The notes under the pieces: generated by a model
The model's input: only the letters and a program-made list of their open reading frames with translations
What the model was told of the DNA's origin: nothing
Database searches by the model: none
Part shown: in pieces, positions 1-12,258 of the stretch
How the letters are laid out: each line of letters begins with the position of its first letter
Position numbering within the stretch: the stretch's first letter is position 1
Assembly: GCA_014529385.2 (NCBI GenBank)
Contig: CM043959.1
Coordinates: 58,134,753 to 58,198,752 of the forward strand
Origin: Adiantum capillus-veneris
Lineage: Eukaryota; Streptophyta; Polypodiopsida; Polypodiales; Pteridaceae
DNA length: 64,000 nt
Direction of reading: 5' to 3'
Made by a program: the position numbers and the translations under genes

Positions 1-73
<73 letters not shown>
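1..73. repeat. (CT)n microsatellite, left part
   Basis: Uninterrupted CT dinucleotides run from the window edge to the start of RL1. The same repeat resumes on the far side of RL1 at 12153, so RL1 probably inserted inside one longer (CT)n tract. Confidence 0.97.
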
Positions 74-75
<2 letters not shown>

Positions 76-968
76 AGGTGCAGCGGAATGAATGTTTGCA
101 CTTTGTTCAAGATGAGTGCTCCGAACTGTGCTCAAGGTTCCTTTTGTTCTTATGGAAGGTAGAGCCTTCCGTTCTTAATGAGAGAATGCTATGATCACAA
201 ACAAAGTGAATGGACACTATGCGTGCAAGTGTATGAGACTGAGAGATAGAGAGAGAAGAGAGATACGACACCAGAGACGTAAAACCCTCCTCCGGAGGCC
301 CTACTCTCGTCGGCAAGAGTGGTCTACTTATGATTGCACAATCTGGTACAAACTGAATCCATAGGACTGATGCAAGTCTAGGCTATGTTGACGACGACGA
401 CGGGGATGACGAGGCCGACACTAGGGCTGAAATCTGCAATCTTTTATCTGCTGTCCAAAAACGCTATGGGCTGAAATCTGCTACACTCCAAAAACGCTGA
501 TTTGGGGGGCTGTTTTTGTGGGTCTTGTCGCTGAAAATCTGTAGGTGTAGGGCTGAAAACTGAGGTCTCTTTAGGCTGAAAACTGATGGTCTTTCCGAGG
601 CTGAATCTGCTACTCTTCGAGCGCTCAATCTGCAACTACTACATTGCTGAAAATCGCTGCATTGCTGTGGGTGGAATCTGCTGAAACACTAGTCATGGGC
701 TCCCAAAAACGCTAGGTATGCTGATGACAAAAACGCTAGGTGTTGTGGGATGCTGCGAGGAGATCTAATGCAAAAACGCTATCTGTTGGGACTTGCTGGC
801 GAGGGTGTGATGATGCAAAACGCCAGACTAAGATGCTTTCCAAAAACACTAGTGGAAGGGGGATCTGCTACTTGGAGGGAATCCACCAAGGCTTGGTCTT
901 GCTGAGAAGTTGCTTGCTGAGCTCGGCTCCTGTTGCCTCTTCTGCCATTTAGTGCTAGCTCTAGTTTG

Positions 969-976
969 CTTATATA
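969..976 (-). promoter_or_regulatory. TATA box in RL1 3' LTR
   Basis: The minus strand reads TATATAAGC. The same box is present in the other LTR at 11819-11826. Its position inside the LTR fits the U3 core promoter of a minus-strand element. Confidence 0.5.
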
Positions 977-1025
977 CAAACTTAGCAAGATTGCCCTACC
1001 TACTTTCCAACAAAAGTCACTTAAA

Positions 1026-1038
1026 AATAATAAGTGAA
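1026..1038. repeat. Target-site duplication of LINE-A, left copy
   Basis: AATAATAAGTGAA occurs here and again at 8611-8623, directly flanking LINE-A. The uninterrupted version of the site is visible in the other RL1 LTR near 11875-11890 (AAAAATAACAAGTGAG). Confidence 0.85.
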
Positions 1039-1749
1039 GATATGAGCCTCAAGTTCATGTGTATATGGTGAATGGTTGTATTAGAGAACTTGATGCCTGC
1101 TCGCTGCTGCTGTAATCCCGTCGCTACACCATCGCCCCCCAGCACTGCCCGCCTCCCCCCCCGCTAGCCCTCACTGCCCTCCTTGCTGCTCTGCTCGTCC
1201 ACGTGTTGCCCCACCCCTGTTGTAGCAGCTCGCGCTGCTGCTGCCGCCCCGCCCGCCTTTTCCGCCCCTGCCGCCGCCAACTGCCGACCCCTTGTTGCAG
1301 TCGCTCCCGCCATTGCCGCCCCCACCTATTGCTGTCAGCGCTCCTGCAGTAGCCCCCCCCCCCCGGCCCGCCTGCTTTTTTTTCCTCCCTGTTGCATCTT
1401 GCAAATCGGTACCTACAGCATTGAGTCCGTTTTGGGATAGTGCTTTGCGTGCCAAGTTGCAAATTCCGCCCGCCGTCCTCTTCTTACACCACAGCAGTAG
1501 ACACAGATGGAGACTCCAGCTTCGCCACAGAGGGACTCGCCCGACCCCGCTGAGCCCACCATTCGACTTGCTCTTTCGCCCATCTGCAAGGTTCTCGGCA
1601 CCCGACCTAGCAGAGGAGAGCTGCATCCCTTTAGTCTTTTTCTTAACATGGAAGCAGAACTGCACGACAACGTTGAGCAAGGGGGACCTTGGGTATTTTG
1701 CAATGAGATAGCCTCCTTTCCCTCCTCGACCATCGGCTCTACATTATAA

Positions 1750-2460
1750 GCTTTACACCTAGTGTACCACTTTGTCATGATTTTACCAATTTTTACCCTA
1801 ATTTTTCCAAATTTAACCAGTTTTCATTAAGGTGACCCTCCAAACCAGTAGAGAATATTAAATTTTTGTCCTTTAAAAATACACTAAGGGCCAATTTTTT
1901 GTGAGCACTCTGAATATCTATGGATGTCTACTCCCTCTTAATTTCTATGGTGTCATCCCAACCGTCTTATATTATTTTTTCCCCTAAATTTTATGAAAAC
2001 CTACATATTGCAGTGTACTCACCACTAGACAAGAGGTTGAACCAAACTCAATGTGCGTTGCCCAAGAGAAATCACATGCTTATATTGATAAAGGAAACTA
2101 CAACTTGATTCTTCGCACACATGACATGGGTTTACACCAATGCCGCTTGGCCACTCACCACAATATGTGAACTTTGAAATGTGAAGTGATTATACACACA
2201 ATAGAGCATACAAATGTGATTTTTTAAAATCCCAGGTAGTACTATAGTTAATTTGATCCAGTCAGCTCTTCTTTGAATCACAACAAATGATATGTTCTGA
2301 GCTTTGCCCATGGCTAGGTTCTCAAGGTTCCTCTTCCTTTATCCTTCCATGAGAGGTGATTTAGGAAGAAGCTTGGACATGTTAAAGCCTTTGGTTGCTC
2401 TTACTTTATCCTTCCATGAGAGGTGATTTAGGAAGAAGCTTGGACATGTTAAGATCTCGG
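1750..2460. other. AT-rich non-coding stretch inside LINE-A, with a 67-bp-spaced duplication
   Basis: No coding or mobile-element signal is recognised here. At its right end a segment starting ATCCTTCCATGAGAGG (2341) recurs at 2408, giving two imperfect copies about 67 bp apart ending near 2453. This may be part of the LINE-A 5' region or a later insertion that separated the ORF1 start from its body. Confidence 0.4.
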
Positions 2461-2497
2461 ACGGGGTTACTATCAGATCGAGTTTGAGACCTCCGAG

Positions 2498-4123
2498 ATG
2501 GCGTCCAAGGTCATAGCTATGAGTCCACTGGCCATCCGAGCATCACGCGCCCACTTTCGACAGTGGCGACATGGTTTTGACCCGGCTGCGGGTGTTCTAG
2601 TAGAGGAGGCAGACATCCCCATCTCAGTCTGCTTTCCGGGTTTACGGAGGGAGTACCTACCACTTCTTTCCAGGATCGGCTCCGCCATTGGGACTTTCCT
2701 GGAGACACCTCGTACGGCAGCATCACTAGCTGCCAAGGCGGCTGGCATCCCCTCAGTTCGAGTTTTGGTCAGAGATACCCACACGCTCCCGAAGGTTATC
2801 CTTCTGCCTCGGGTGAGTGGGGGTTGGTTTAGACAAAGTGTGGAGTACTCGGGCCTCCCGAACCAGTGTTTCATTTGCCGACAGATGGGCCACCTAGCGA
2901 AGGCCTGTCCACGGAGGAGGCCGCGACCTGCACCACAACCTCAACCTCAGCCCCAGCCTGCCAGGGCTTGCCCGCAGCCACAGTCAGCGGCACAGCGCAC
3001 ACATGCAGAGCCACCCTCCGAGCCTGGGACACCAGTTGAGGAGGGGTGGCAGCAGGCCCGTGGCCGACGATGCCAGGGGCCACAGCGTCAGCCTGGCACT
3101 CAGAGTGGCTCTCAGGTGCCTACTCAGCAGCAGTGGGTTCCCACGCGGAACCGCTTTGGTCCTCTTGAGCAGGAGGAGATCCCTGCGTCAGCCCCCACCT
3201 CCGCTTCACCCTCGACAGCCGCTCCCCCCCCCCCAGAGTTCCCCCCCTCTTCCTCATCCTCCCCCCCGCCTTCTGCTGCAATCGCCTCTCCACCTCGCCC
3301 CTCTACCTCTGTCGCCCCATCCCACCCCTCTTCTCCTCTGCTCCCCCCAGCTCCTTCTCTCCGCCCTCCTGCTCCAGTTCTACAATCGACTCAGGAGATT
3401 GGTCCCTCTCCGTCGGCTAGGAGATCTCTTGGTAGCGCCTTTGCCACGAGTCGCCTAGCGAGAGAGGGTCAGCCCTTCTTGCGGCCCCCTTTGCAGATTC
3501 AGACATCTTCCCTTGCAGCTATCCCTCGTGGTCTGACGAGCATTGACCTCCAACGCCGCTGGGGCTTCTTCGACTACGGGTTCACTCGTTTTCTCGGCGA
3601 TTCCGCATCAGACCGTGAGGCAGCCTGCTTCAGGGTCCATGCTTTGTTCCTCGCCGCTAGAGGGATAGAGGCCTTGGACTCAGTAGTTGGTTTCTCCTTC
3701 CCCCTCTGTGGTAGGGCCGAGACAGAGTGGTCCCTCGACTCAGTGTTGGGATGGTTGCATACACAGGTCCTAGAGTTCTCTCATCACATGGGAGAACTTG
3801 GAGTTACAGATTTGCTGCAGACTTTGTGGCCATTGGCCAAGTTTGCGGTGACGCCCCCAGACTCAGCAGGATGTAGGCACATTGTGGTGTACTTCTTTGC
3901 TTATACGCAGTGTTTGCCTTGCTATGTATACATTCATGAGGACTCCTCGACAGAGGAGGTTGCTTTACGCACGGCTCGCTCTGCTTGGTCTTGGGCTAGG
4001 CACTCACTGCAATCACACCTATCTAGAGGACGCTCGGATGCGGATTACTCCCCATCCAAGCCAGCCTCGAAGATAGCCCGTCTTGCTGCTGCGGCAGCAT
4101 CTGTTCTCTCTTGCTCCCCATGA
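2498..4123 (+). pseudogene. LINE-A ORF1, DUF4283-like protein with CCHC zinc knuckle
   Basis: An RNA-binding protein expected to coat LINE RNA. The 541-codon frame has no stop. Residues 1-120 resemble the second half of a DUF4283 domain of plant LINE ORF1 proteins (a W-x2-GFDP segment, then a DIPISVCFPGL stretch). A zinc knuckle CFICRQMGHLAKAC lies at about 124-137. A long Pro/Ser/Gln-rich linker follows (about 140-330), then a C-terminal region without a recognised domain. The same frame continues upstream to a TAA near 2454, so the true start is probably lost or lies further 5'. The stop overlaps the ORF2 start as ATGA at 4120-4123. Marked pseudogene because the amino-terminal part is missing and the partner ORF2 is dead. 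Confidence 0.75.
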
Positions 4124-7100
4124 GGATTGTCTCATGGAACGTGCAGGGACTAGGTGGGCCCCAGTTTCACCAACAGCGGGGCCGATTGCGTCAAGAGCTT
4201 CAACGTTGCCTTCTAGGACGAGAGATTGATCTCCTTATGCTTCAAGAGCACCATCTGTGTGAGAACCGCATTTGGCGATGTGGTCAAATTTTGCGTGGAC
4301 GATATGATACCTTTTGGTCAACTGCTTTTGGACCTAGAGGCATCCAGGGTGGGGTATGTATGACTATTGCGGACTCATTGCAGCAGGCCATTGTAGACAA
4401 AGGGATTATTGTGCCAGGCAGGGCTCAGTGGATTACTATGCAGGTTCAGGGTGGCCTTGTGGACTTCCTGAACATCTATGCGCCCAATCTGGCGAGTGCT
4501 CGTGCTGAGTTTTGGTCACAGATTGTTGAGTCTTTGCCGCAGGCCGATCATAGGTGTATAGGAGGGGACTTCAACATGTTGGAGGACCCTTCTGACAGGA
4601 TTGGTGCCAGCCATGCTACTGTGCATGGAGTCGAGTTGGCAGCTTGGGAGAGGTTGTGTATGACTTTGAAGGTCTTGGATACATGGCAGCACTCTGGTTT
4701 TGTGAGGCCCCCAGACAGTCTTGCCTTCTCTAGATCGGACCGCAGAGTGGGGGGAGTGAATCTATTGCGGATAGATCGCTTCTACAGTGACTACTTCAGT
4801 GACTTGGAGGGATTAGTGGGCATCCTGGCAGGGACATCCTTCTCGAACTATGCACCAGTGATCCTCACAGTGGCACACAGGCAGAGGAGTGGAAGCACGA
4901 TGCTTCGCATCCCAGAGAGGGTCTTGTTGGACTCAGCACTTAGAGCGAGGGTAGAGGCTCTCTGGATAGAGAGCGTGGATAGCCAGGTTCCACCTGCAGA
5001 CAGAGTGGCCTCAGGCCTAGCTCAGCTTAGCAACTTTTTTCTTCAGGAGTCTCTTGCTCGCTCGGCTGCAGCGAGAGAGGAGGAGCAGCGCCTCAGACGA
5101 GGCATTGCTTCACTACAGAGGATGCAGGAGCAACATCCAGACAGTCCATGGTTGGAGGAGTAGTTACAGCAGGCTCGATAGGAGCTTGCTAGCACAGAGG
5201 AAAGGTGTCATGAGTTTGCCTTCCACCAACAAGCATCTCAGTGGACTCAGGTGGGTGACAGAGTGACTGGTGCTTTTTTTCAGACAGTGGAACCTTGGCA
5301 CTCGCACGCCAAGGTCAATCAGTTGAGGAGGCCCGATGGGTCAATTGCTTGAGAGCCCGAGGATATGCGTGCAGTTGCTACTGACTTTTACCATAAGTTA
5401 CTATCGGCTGAGCCCCAGTCAGAGCGGCAGGATGCATGCAGGGAGCAGGTTTGGGCACAGATGCCTTGTCTTGTGACAGAGGAGATGCGCCAAAGGCTAG
5501 AGATGCCACTTCAGCTTGAGGAGCTGCACAAGGCTCTTAGCGCCCTCCCTCGTGGTGGCTGTCCACGTGAGGATGGGATGACTCCCAGCTTTTTCTTGGA
5601 GTACTGGTACCTGCTTGGCCCAGATCTTTGTAGTGCTTTTCAGTACATTTTGCACACAGGGGTGATGCCTGACAGCATGAGTGAGGGCATGATCTACCTC
5701 ATTCCCAAGGAGGGTGGCTCCTTGGATGAGATTCGACAGTGGCCCCCGATCACCATCCTCAAGTCAGCTTACAAAATTCTTGCCAAGGCTCTAAGTTTGA
5801 GGATTCAACCACTTTTGGAGAGCCTTATACATGGAACTCAGACAGGTTTTGTCAAGGAACGCAGTATCCTTGACAACATCTTTACTTTTTGGGGGGCTTC
5901 TGCCCTAGCACGGCTCCGTGGTGAAGACCTTGTGATTCTTCTTCTCGATTTTGACAAGGCATACGACAAAGTTGACTCGGACTTTCTAGAGGGCACTCTA
6001 CTCAGGATGGGTTTCTCAGATGCTTGGATCAGAGGGGTGTCAGCTTTGTACAGACACGCTCACAGTCAGGTGCTTTTGGCAGGAGGTAGAGGTGAGCGCT
6101 TCATGCTCACACGCTCGGTCAAACAAAGTTGTCCTCTTGCCCCCTTTCTCTTTCTGTTCTATGCGGAGGCGATGAGCAAATTTTTGGTGTCACAGCAGGT
6201 TGGTCTACGAGGCTTAGCACTCCCTATTCGGAGAGATGAGCTACTGGACGCTGAGTTTGCCGATGACACAGCCTTGTACTTAGATGGCCAGGATGCCAAT
6301 CTGCACAGATGTGAGCAGGCTTTGGAGACCTTCTGTTGTGCATCGGGCGCACTGATCAACTAGAGAAAGATAGTGGCTTTCTCGGTTGGTAGTGCTCCTG
6401 TGCCAGATTAGATGCCAGGAGAGGGTTTCAGGTGGATTCCCCCAGGGACTACAGTTCGGTACTTGGGTTATCATGTTGGTTTGGACTTGTCTCCCGAGTA
6501 GCAGATTGCTCCTCTTCTCCTATCCATCAAGAGAAAGCTGTTACATTAGAGCTCAGCACCACTTTCGCTGGCTGGTAGAGTAGTAGTTGCCAACCAAGTG
6601 TTGTTGGCGACTATGTGGTACATCACTTCCTGCTGGATCTTCTCGAGTTCTTGTATCAGCCAGGTAGAGAGGCTGATCAGGAACTTCCTTTGGTCAGGAC
6701 GTGACACTCAGATAGCCCGAGCCAAGGTGGCTTGGTCGGTCATCGCGCTTCCTTGTTCTCTAGGAGGGCCTGGGATCATTGATCCAACACACCAAAGCAG
6801 AGCCCTTCTTGGGAAGTTCGTAGTCAGAGGACTTCTTCCAGGTGAGCAGCCCTGGAAGGAGTTCTTGCTGCAGAGGCTTCGTGCCAGGGTGCCTCAGTTA
6901 GGAGGCCCTTGGCAACCTTCGACCCGATGGATCTTTACAGAGTTGCGCCGGGTTGGTTTGAGCAGGAGACTGGAGGACCGCTTCGCTGTGAGTTTGCTTC
7001 GATCTTGGGAGCTCTTACGATGTGGCCTGGAGCAGAGACAGCCGACGTGCACGAAGGAGCATCTACGACAGCCCCTCGTCTAGAACCCCATCGTTAGCAC

Positions 7101-8462
7101 TCAGAGAGGCCACTTGGTTGGTACTCGGCCTCATGTTTCCTGGGGACCCATGGCACCAGGTCCAGCGTGCTCTCTAGGTGACTGGCTAGAGTTCACAGGC
7201 TTGTCAGAGGAGATGCAGGGTTTCATGCTACAGGGCATGAGAGGGGTGCAGAGCATGTGTCAGGACATCTCAAAGTCAGTTCCAGCTGAGTGGCTCACGC
7301 CTCTCGAGCCAATAGCACCCCGGTGGATGGGAGCCTTCACATGACTGGAGGTTCTCATTTCAGTCAGGGCCTGCTCAGAGACTGTCCCAACCCTGTTCTT
7401 TGAGATTCAAGGTGGGGGACGATTACAGCGACTTGCAGTAGAGGCCCCGCACGTAGCAGAGTGCTGCTTCCAGAGGATCCGAGTTGTGGGCATCTGTGGG
7501 AGGACTTGTGTCATAGACCCTGACCCAGCAGCTCTTGACACTGGAGGCTATGGGCTTGGAAGTGTTGTCCCATGGCACGAGTACAGTGGGATCCTGGTGA
7601 GTGGCTATGGAGGGACCCCTTCTCTTCTAAAGACCACCCAGGAGTCCCCTTCTTTCAGTACATTGTTCGGCTTGGACGTCATATACTTGCAGCACACAGA
7701 GAGGCCCGCCCCGCTGCAGCACGTCATTGGCAAGAGGAGGGCCTCACGGTCGAGTTCTTGGCAGCATTTTGGCAGAGGCTGTGGGACTCCGAACAGCCGA
7801 AGCGCGTCACTTTGTTTCAGTGGCTGGTTGCGCACAGAGCTACAGCAGTAGGGAGCTGGCTTGTGCATAGTGGTCTCTCGGCCGCATGTGCAACCTGTGA
7901 CCAGTTGGTGGAGAGTCAACGTCACTGTCTTTGGGACTGTCCCTCGACCCAGCAGGTGTGGCTACGAGTTCTTCCGCTGATGCCTACTCTCTCCACGCCT
8001 AGACAGTACACTTGGGGAGCAACGTCTTGGTCCACTCTTATGGGCCCTGCACTTCAGTTTGAGCTATCTTCCACCAGCAGGATGATAGTGATACAAGGGG
8101 GGCGACCCACACTCCAGCCTGCTACAGAGCTTACTCCACAGGAGTGGTGCAGTGAGAGACAAGAGTGTTGGGAGCTCATCAGTGGCCTCACACTTTGGTT
8201 CATCTGGCGGGCTCGCTGTTTCCACATTTTTGAGGCTCGCTCTATGCCACCAGCAAAGATTGTTCGTGACTTTTGGCTAGAGCTGATCCATACTCTCAGA
8301 GGACAGCTTGAGGGACTACAGGGCAGCTCCGACCACATGCGGGAGCGCCGCGAAGCTTTCCTTCGACTCTGGCACCCTGGGCCTTTCTACACCATTGTCC
8401 AGGGTGTGCTCAGATGGCACTACCATCCACCTGTGTGGCTCTTCCCTCCTCCCATCTCTTGA
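4120..8462 (+). pseudogene. LINE-A ORF2, endonuclease-reverse transcriptase (broken)
   Basis: The start ATG overlaps the ORF1 stop. The protein begins MRIVSWNVQGLGG, typical of an APE endonuclease, followed by QEH, GGDFN and a DRR/IDR segment (about residues 1-250). Reverse transcriptase follows, with LDFDKAYDKVD at about residue 608 and FADD at about 712. A C-terminal zf-RVT-like domain (WLVAH...C.TC...H.LWDC) is in another frame at about 7805-7960. Early stops are TAG 5161, TAG 5179, TGA 5350, TAG 6361, TAG 6409 and several more to 7342. A frameshift falls between about 7485 and 7570, after which frame 3 runs to 8462. The stops are all TAG or TGA, as expected from C-to-T decay of CAG, CGA or TGG codons. 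The product would nick DNA and copy LINE RNA, but this copy cannot. Confidence 0.85.
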
Positions 8463-8597
8463 TTTAGCCTCATTGTATATATGTTGTTCTTTCATTGGGA
8501 GAGTCTCCCCATCATATTTTGTTGTAGCCCCCTCTTGCAGAGGTGGTTGTAGCCTTATGGGCAATTTTCATTAACTAATAGAAGGATCCTTTCTCGG

Positions 8598-8610
8598 AAA
8601 AAAAAATAAT
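8598..8610 (+). other. LINE-A 3' A-rich tail
   Basis: A run of nine A residues followed by TAAT ends the element just before the right target duplication. This is the poly(A)-type end typical of L1-clade LINEs and contrasts with the ATTTC/CT-type ends of LINE-B in the same window. Confidence 0.75.
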
Positions 8611-8887
8611 AATAATAAGTGAAAAATGTCAAAAATAGGTAAAATAGACTAAATGCATTGGAAAATTCCCCTAACTAATTCTGATGGATTCTGATGGGAA
8701 TGCTTATGATCATGTTGTGTGCAACCAGAGGATATGCATCTACACTAAGTGACTGGGCATGCACGGTCTACGAATAGACTCACAAAAGTGCCAGATCACT
8801 TATAAATCTAGACTGACCGGACTGACAGAACCCTGATCATGCTGTAGCTTGTCCACGGACACCTAGGGTTGGATGTGTCACGTGACA
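8611..8887 (-). repeat. RL1 3' LTR, inner part
   Basis: Continues the LTR after LINE-A and matches 11885-12152. On the minus strand it begins TGTCACGTGACA next to the purine tract. Confidence 0.85.
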
Positions 8888-8900
8888 TCCCCTCCTTTTC
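8888..8900 (-). promoter_or_regulatory. RL1 polypurine tract
   Basis: The minus strand reads GAAAAGGAGGGGA directly before the TG of the 3' LTR, where plus-strand DNA synthesis of an LTR element is primed. Confidence 0.75.
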
Positions 8901-9020
8901 AAAGTGAGGTACTGGTACCGAACTGTATTGCGTCGAGGGAGATCGCCAATAGCATCCGGAATCCTGGAAGGGACTCTTCGCCGGCCCACTCTGATGTGTG
9001 GATCGTGCGGTACTTGAACT

Positions 9021-9713
9021 TCATAAATGTCTGCAATGCCTTCTTCTTTGGGCCGTGCCGAAAGCGATAGTCTTCTGAGGCTCCGTCGATGCTTCAGCTT
9101 CATCTAGAGTCATGCTTCTTTCTTCTTCAACAATCTCCATGGCTGAAAATTCCTGAAACCACTTCCAACACAAAACCATGAACATACCCATTCCATGTAA
9201 AGTGAATGGAAAAAATATTGTCTTCCTAAAAGACTGTGCATGCAATGTAGATGAACAAAGAGACGGAGTGCTAACCCGTTCACCACACACACGCAAACAA
9301 TGAGATCGAATCTTTCTCTTTTGATCTAAAACAATCAACTGTGGCAATTCATAACAAAAATGCCCATGCTTGGTGCTCATACTTTCTTGTGCTCTTTCTA
9401 CAACTCTGTCGTGCCAAGGAAGAGACATGATATGTGACTTCCTTGAATACATACATTTCATCTTTTCATGAACAATCCGCATACATTCGTGCTCATTCAT
9501 GAGTGAAACGTGCTCAATGTACAATATGTCACGCCTAGGAAAAGGGATCACATAAAGATGTTCACTAAAATACAGGAAACGATCACGACGAATAAAACAC
9601 TCAAACAATGCATGCGTATCAATCATGCGAACACATAATACTTCCTGTAATGGTTCTTGGGACCTAGGCTCGACAGCCAAAATCGGTTCTTCCTGAATGA
9701 TCGAACTCGTCAT
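9021..9713 (-). CDS. RL1 internal ORF, unknown protein (230 codons)
   Basis: The longest open frame of the RL1 internal region, in the element's own direction. It is rich in Cys, His, Met and aromatic residues (for example a CMRIVHEKMKCM segment), with no domain I recognise and no retroviral-type catalytic motif. It overlaps the next ORF upstream by 50 nt in another frame, so the two may be one protein split by a frameshift. It could be a gag-derived or captured coding segment; its role is unknown. Confidence 0.4.
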   Translation of the reverse strand: MTSSIIQEEPILAVEPRSQEPLQEVLCVRMIDTHALFECFIRRDRFLYFSEHLYVIPFPRRDILYIEHVSLMNEHECMRIVHEKMKCMYSRKSHIMSLPWHDRVVERAQESMSTKHGHFCYELPQLIVLDQKRKIRSHCLRVCGERVSTPSLCSSTLHAQSFRKTIFFPFTLHGMGMFMVLCWKWFQEFSAMEIVEEERSMTLDEAEASTEPQKTIAFGTAQRRRHCRHL

Positions 9714-10122
9714 GTGGGGGTTCTTTGGACCTCGACTCGAAAGCCAAGATCGGTTCTTCGTGATTGATCGAATCTACAACGAGGTTAGCTTCGCTAGAAA
9801 AAGCATCCACTAACACATCATCCTTCTTGTGAACAATCACATCATCTTCATGCAACTCATCATTCTTGTGAGAAATCACATCTTGATCATGCAAATCATC
9901 ATGCTCGTGAGAAATCACATCTTGATCATGCAAATCATCATGCTTGTCTTTATCATCCAAATCATCATGCTGATCATTGTCAATCAAATCATCATCATGC
10001 AAATCATTGTCATTCAAATCATCATGCTGCTCACAATCATGCAAATCCTGTGTGTCATGCTTTGGAGAAGAAGAGACTAAGAGAGTCTCCGTCTCCTGAA
10101 TCTCTTCCATCTGTGCCGGCAC
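9664..10122 (-). CDS. RL1 internal ORF with Asp/His-rich repeats
   Basis: A 152-codon frame whose middle is a set of short acidic repeats of the type HDDLHDQDVISH, encoded by imperfect 39-bp tandem units around 9866-9945 with degenerate units on both sides. Such strongly acidic, His-containing repeats are low complexity and could bind metal or be unfolded linker. The frame overlaps its neighbours at both ends. The phrase EEPILAFESRS near its end recurs as EEPILAVEPRS at the start of the 9021-9713 ORF, which indicates a short internal duplication. Confidence 0.4.
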   Translation of the reverse strand: MPAQMEEIQETETLLVSSSPKHDTQDLHDCEQHDDLNDNDLHDDDLIDNDQHDDLDDKDKHDDLHDQDVISHEHDDLHDQDVISHKNDELHEDDVIVHKKDDVLVDAFSSEANLVVDSINHEEPILAFESRSKEPPHDEFDHSGRTDFGCRA

Positions 10123-10528
10123 TTAAGAAAAGAGTCGCAAGAACTCTTTGCATGTGTCGCTCGCACTGTTCTTGTCTTGCCTTTCTTTCTGCTTTGTCTT
10201 CTGCGTGCTTGCGATCCATTTCTGCTTTTATTTCTACGTGTCTGCGATTCATTTCTGTTATTCTTTCTGCATTTCTTGCTTCGCGTTCTAAGTTCCTTTC
10301 CATAAACATCAGCTCCAAAGCCTCCATAGGAGTTAGTGCAATCCTTGATGTAGATGGGGAAGGGCGACGGTCGGAAAAACCTCCTGGTTGGGAAAATTCT
10401 TCTTCGTCTCTCTCATGCTCATCACCTCTAAGCGAAGTATCCATTCCGCTTCGAGTGATGACCATTTTGAAGTCGTGGATTCTTGTGGATTCTTGTGGGT
10501 GCTTGTGGTCTTGGGTTCTTAAGTTCAC
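10055..10528 (-). CDS. RL1 first internal ORF, gag-like coiled-coil protein
   Basis: The first frame after the primer-binding site on the minus strand (157 codons; an in-frame Met also begins MVITRSGMDTSLRG). Its second half is a highly charged helix (EREARNAERITEMNRRH and following), predicted coiled coil. Position and composition fit a minimal gag-like structural protein, but no gag domain or zinc knuckle is visible. It overlaps the following frame by 68 nt, which suggests frameshift decay or programmed overlap. Confidence 0.4.
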   Translation of the reverse strand: MNLRTQDHKHPQESTRIHDFKMVITRSGMDTSLRGDEHERDEEEFSQPGGFSDRRPSPSTSRIALTPMEALELMFMERNLEREARNAERITEMNRRHVEIKAEMDRKHAEDKAERKARQEQCERHMQRVLATLFLSAGTDGRDSGDGDSLSLFFSKA

Positions 10529-10906
10529 GAGGAACTTGGGTTCTTCGGGGTCTTAAGGTTCTTGAGGTTTTCTTTCGCTTGCAAACCACATTCGAGAAGG
10601 ATCTTCTCTTCACCCGAGTTCTACTCCTTTCTGTGGGCGCACCCCTTGGCGGCCTTGCGCTCACACCAAGGTTGCTTTTTCCGACCTCACGTCGATTGGT
10701 CGGCCGCTAAGTGCACGATCTGCTCTCAATGAGTGAAAAGAGACACAAGGGGAGGCTGGACAAGCCCTTCTTTCTTGGGATTCCTGTCACTCTTCAAAAA
10801 CACAATTAGGAATCGACACGCCCAAGCGAACTTGGTTTCGTGCGACCTCAACAAGCAAAAAAAAATTATTGTGGTCTTTCCTTGAGTGATATAGAACACT
10901 GTCAAA

Positions 10907-10918
10907 GCTCTGATATCA
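10907..10918 (-). promoter_or_regulatory. RL1 primer-binding site, initiator-Met tRNA type
   Basis: The minus strand reads TGATATCAGAGC just inside the 5' LTR, one mismatch from TGGTATCAGAGC, the common plant initiator-Met primer site. Confidence 0.7.
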
Positions 10919-10919
10919 A

Positions 10920-12258
<1,339 letters not shown>

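Larger units (their letters stand above)
74..1038 (-). repeat. RL1 3' LTR, outer part (continues at 8611)
   Basis: Closely matches 10920-11885 of the other LTR. It is rich in short degenerate motifs such as AAAAACGCTAGG and GGCTGAAAACTGA, which look like U3 repeats. The match stops at the LINE-A insertion point at 1038 and resumes at 8611. Confidence 0.88.
1039..8610 (+). mobile_element. LINE-A, full-length-looking plant L1-type non-LTR retrotransposon
   Basis: A 7.57 kb insertion in the RL1 3' LTR, ending in a short A-rich tail (from 8598) and flanked by a 13-bp duplication. It carries ORF1 with a CCHC knuckle, then ORF2 with APE endonuclease, reverse transcriptase and a C-terminal zf-RVT-like domain, in the order typical of plant L1-clade LINEs. 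The 5' part (1039-1500) is C-rich and probably untranslated. A short ORF at 1507-1749 could be an ORF1 amino-terminal remnant, but it does not join the main ORF1. The 1750-2460 stretch between them is AT-rich with no coding signal I recognise. The copy is dead: ORF2 has several stops and at least one frameshift. A related fragment lies at 38015-40320 on the other strand. Confidence 0.88.

Noticed and set aside
1124-1711. Overlapping frames on both strands rich in Ala/Pro or Gly/Arg
   Set aside because: GC-rich low-complexity DNA in the LINE-A 5' region keeps several frames open; no domain in any of them.
9829-10080. Plus-strand frame rich in Ile and Met opposite the RL1 Asp/His repeats
   Set aside because: Antisense shadow of the repeat-coding minus frame.
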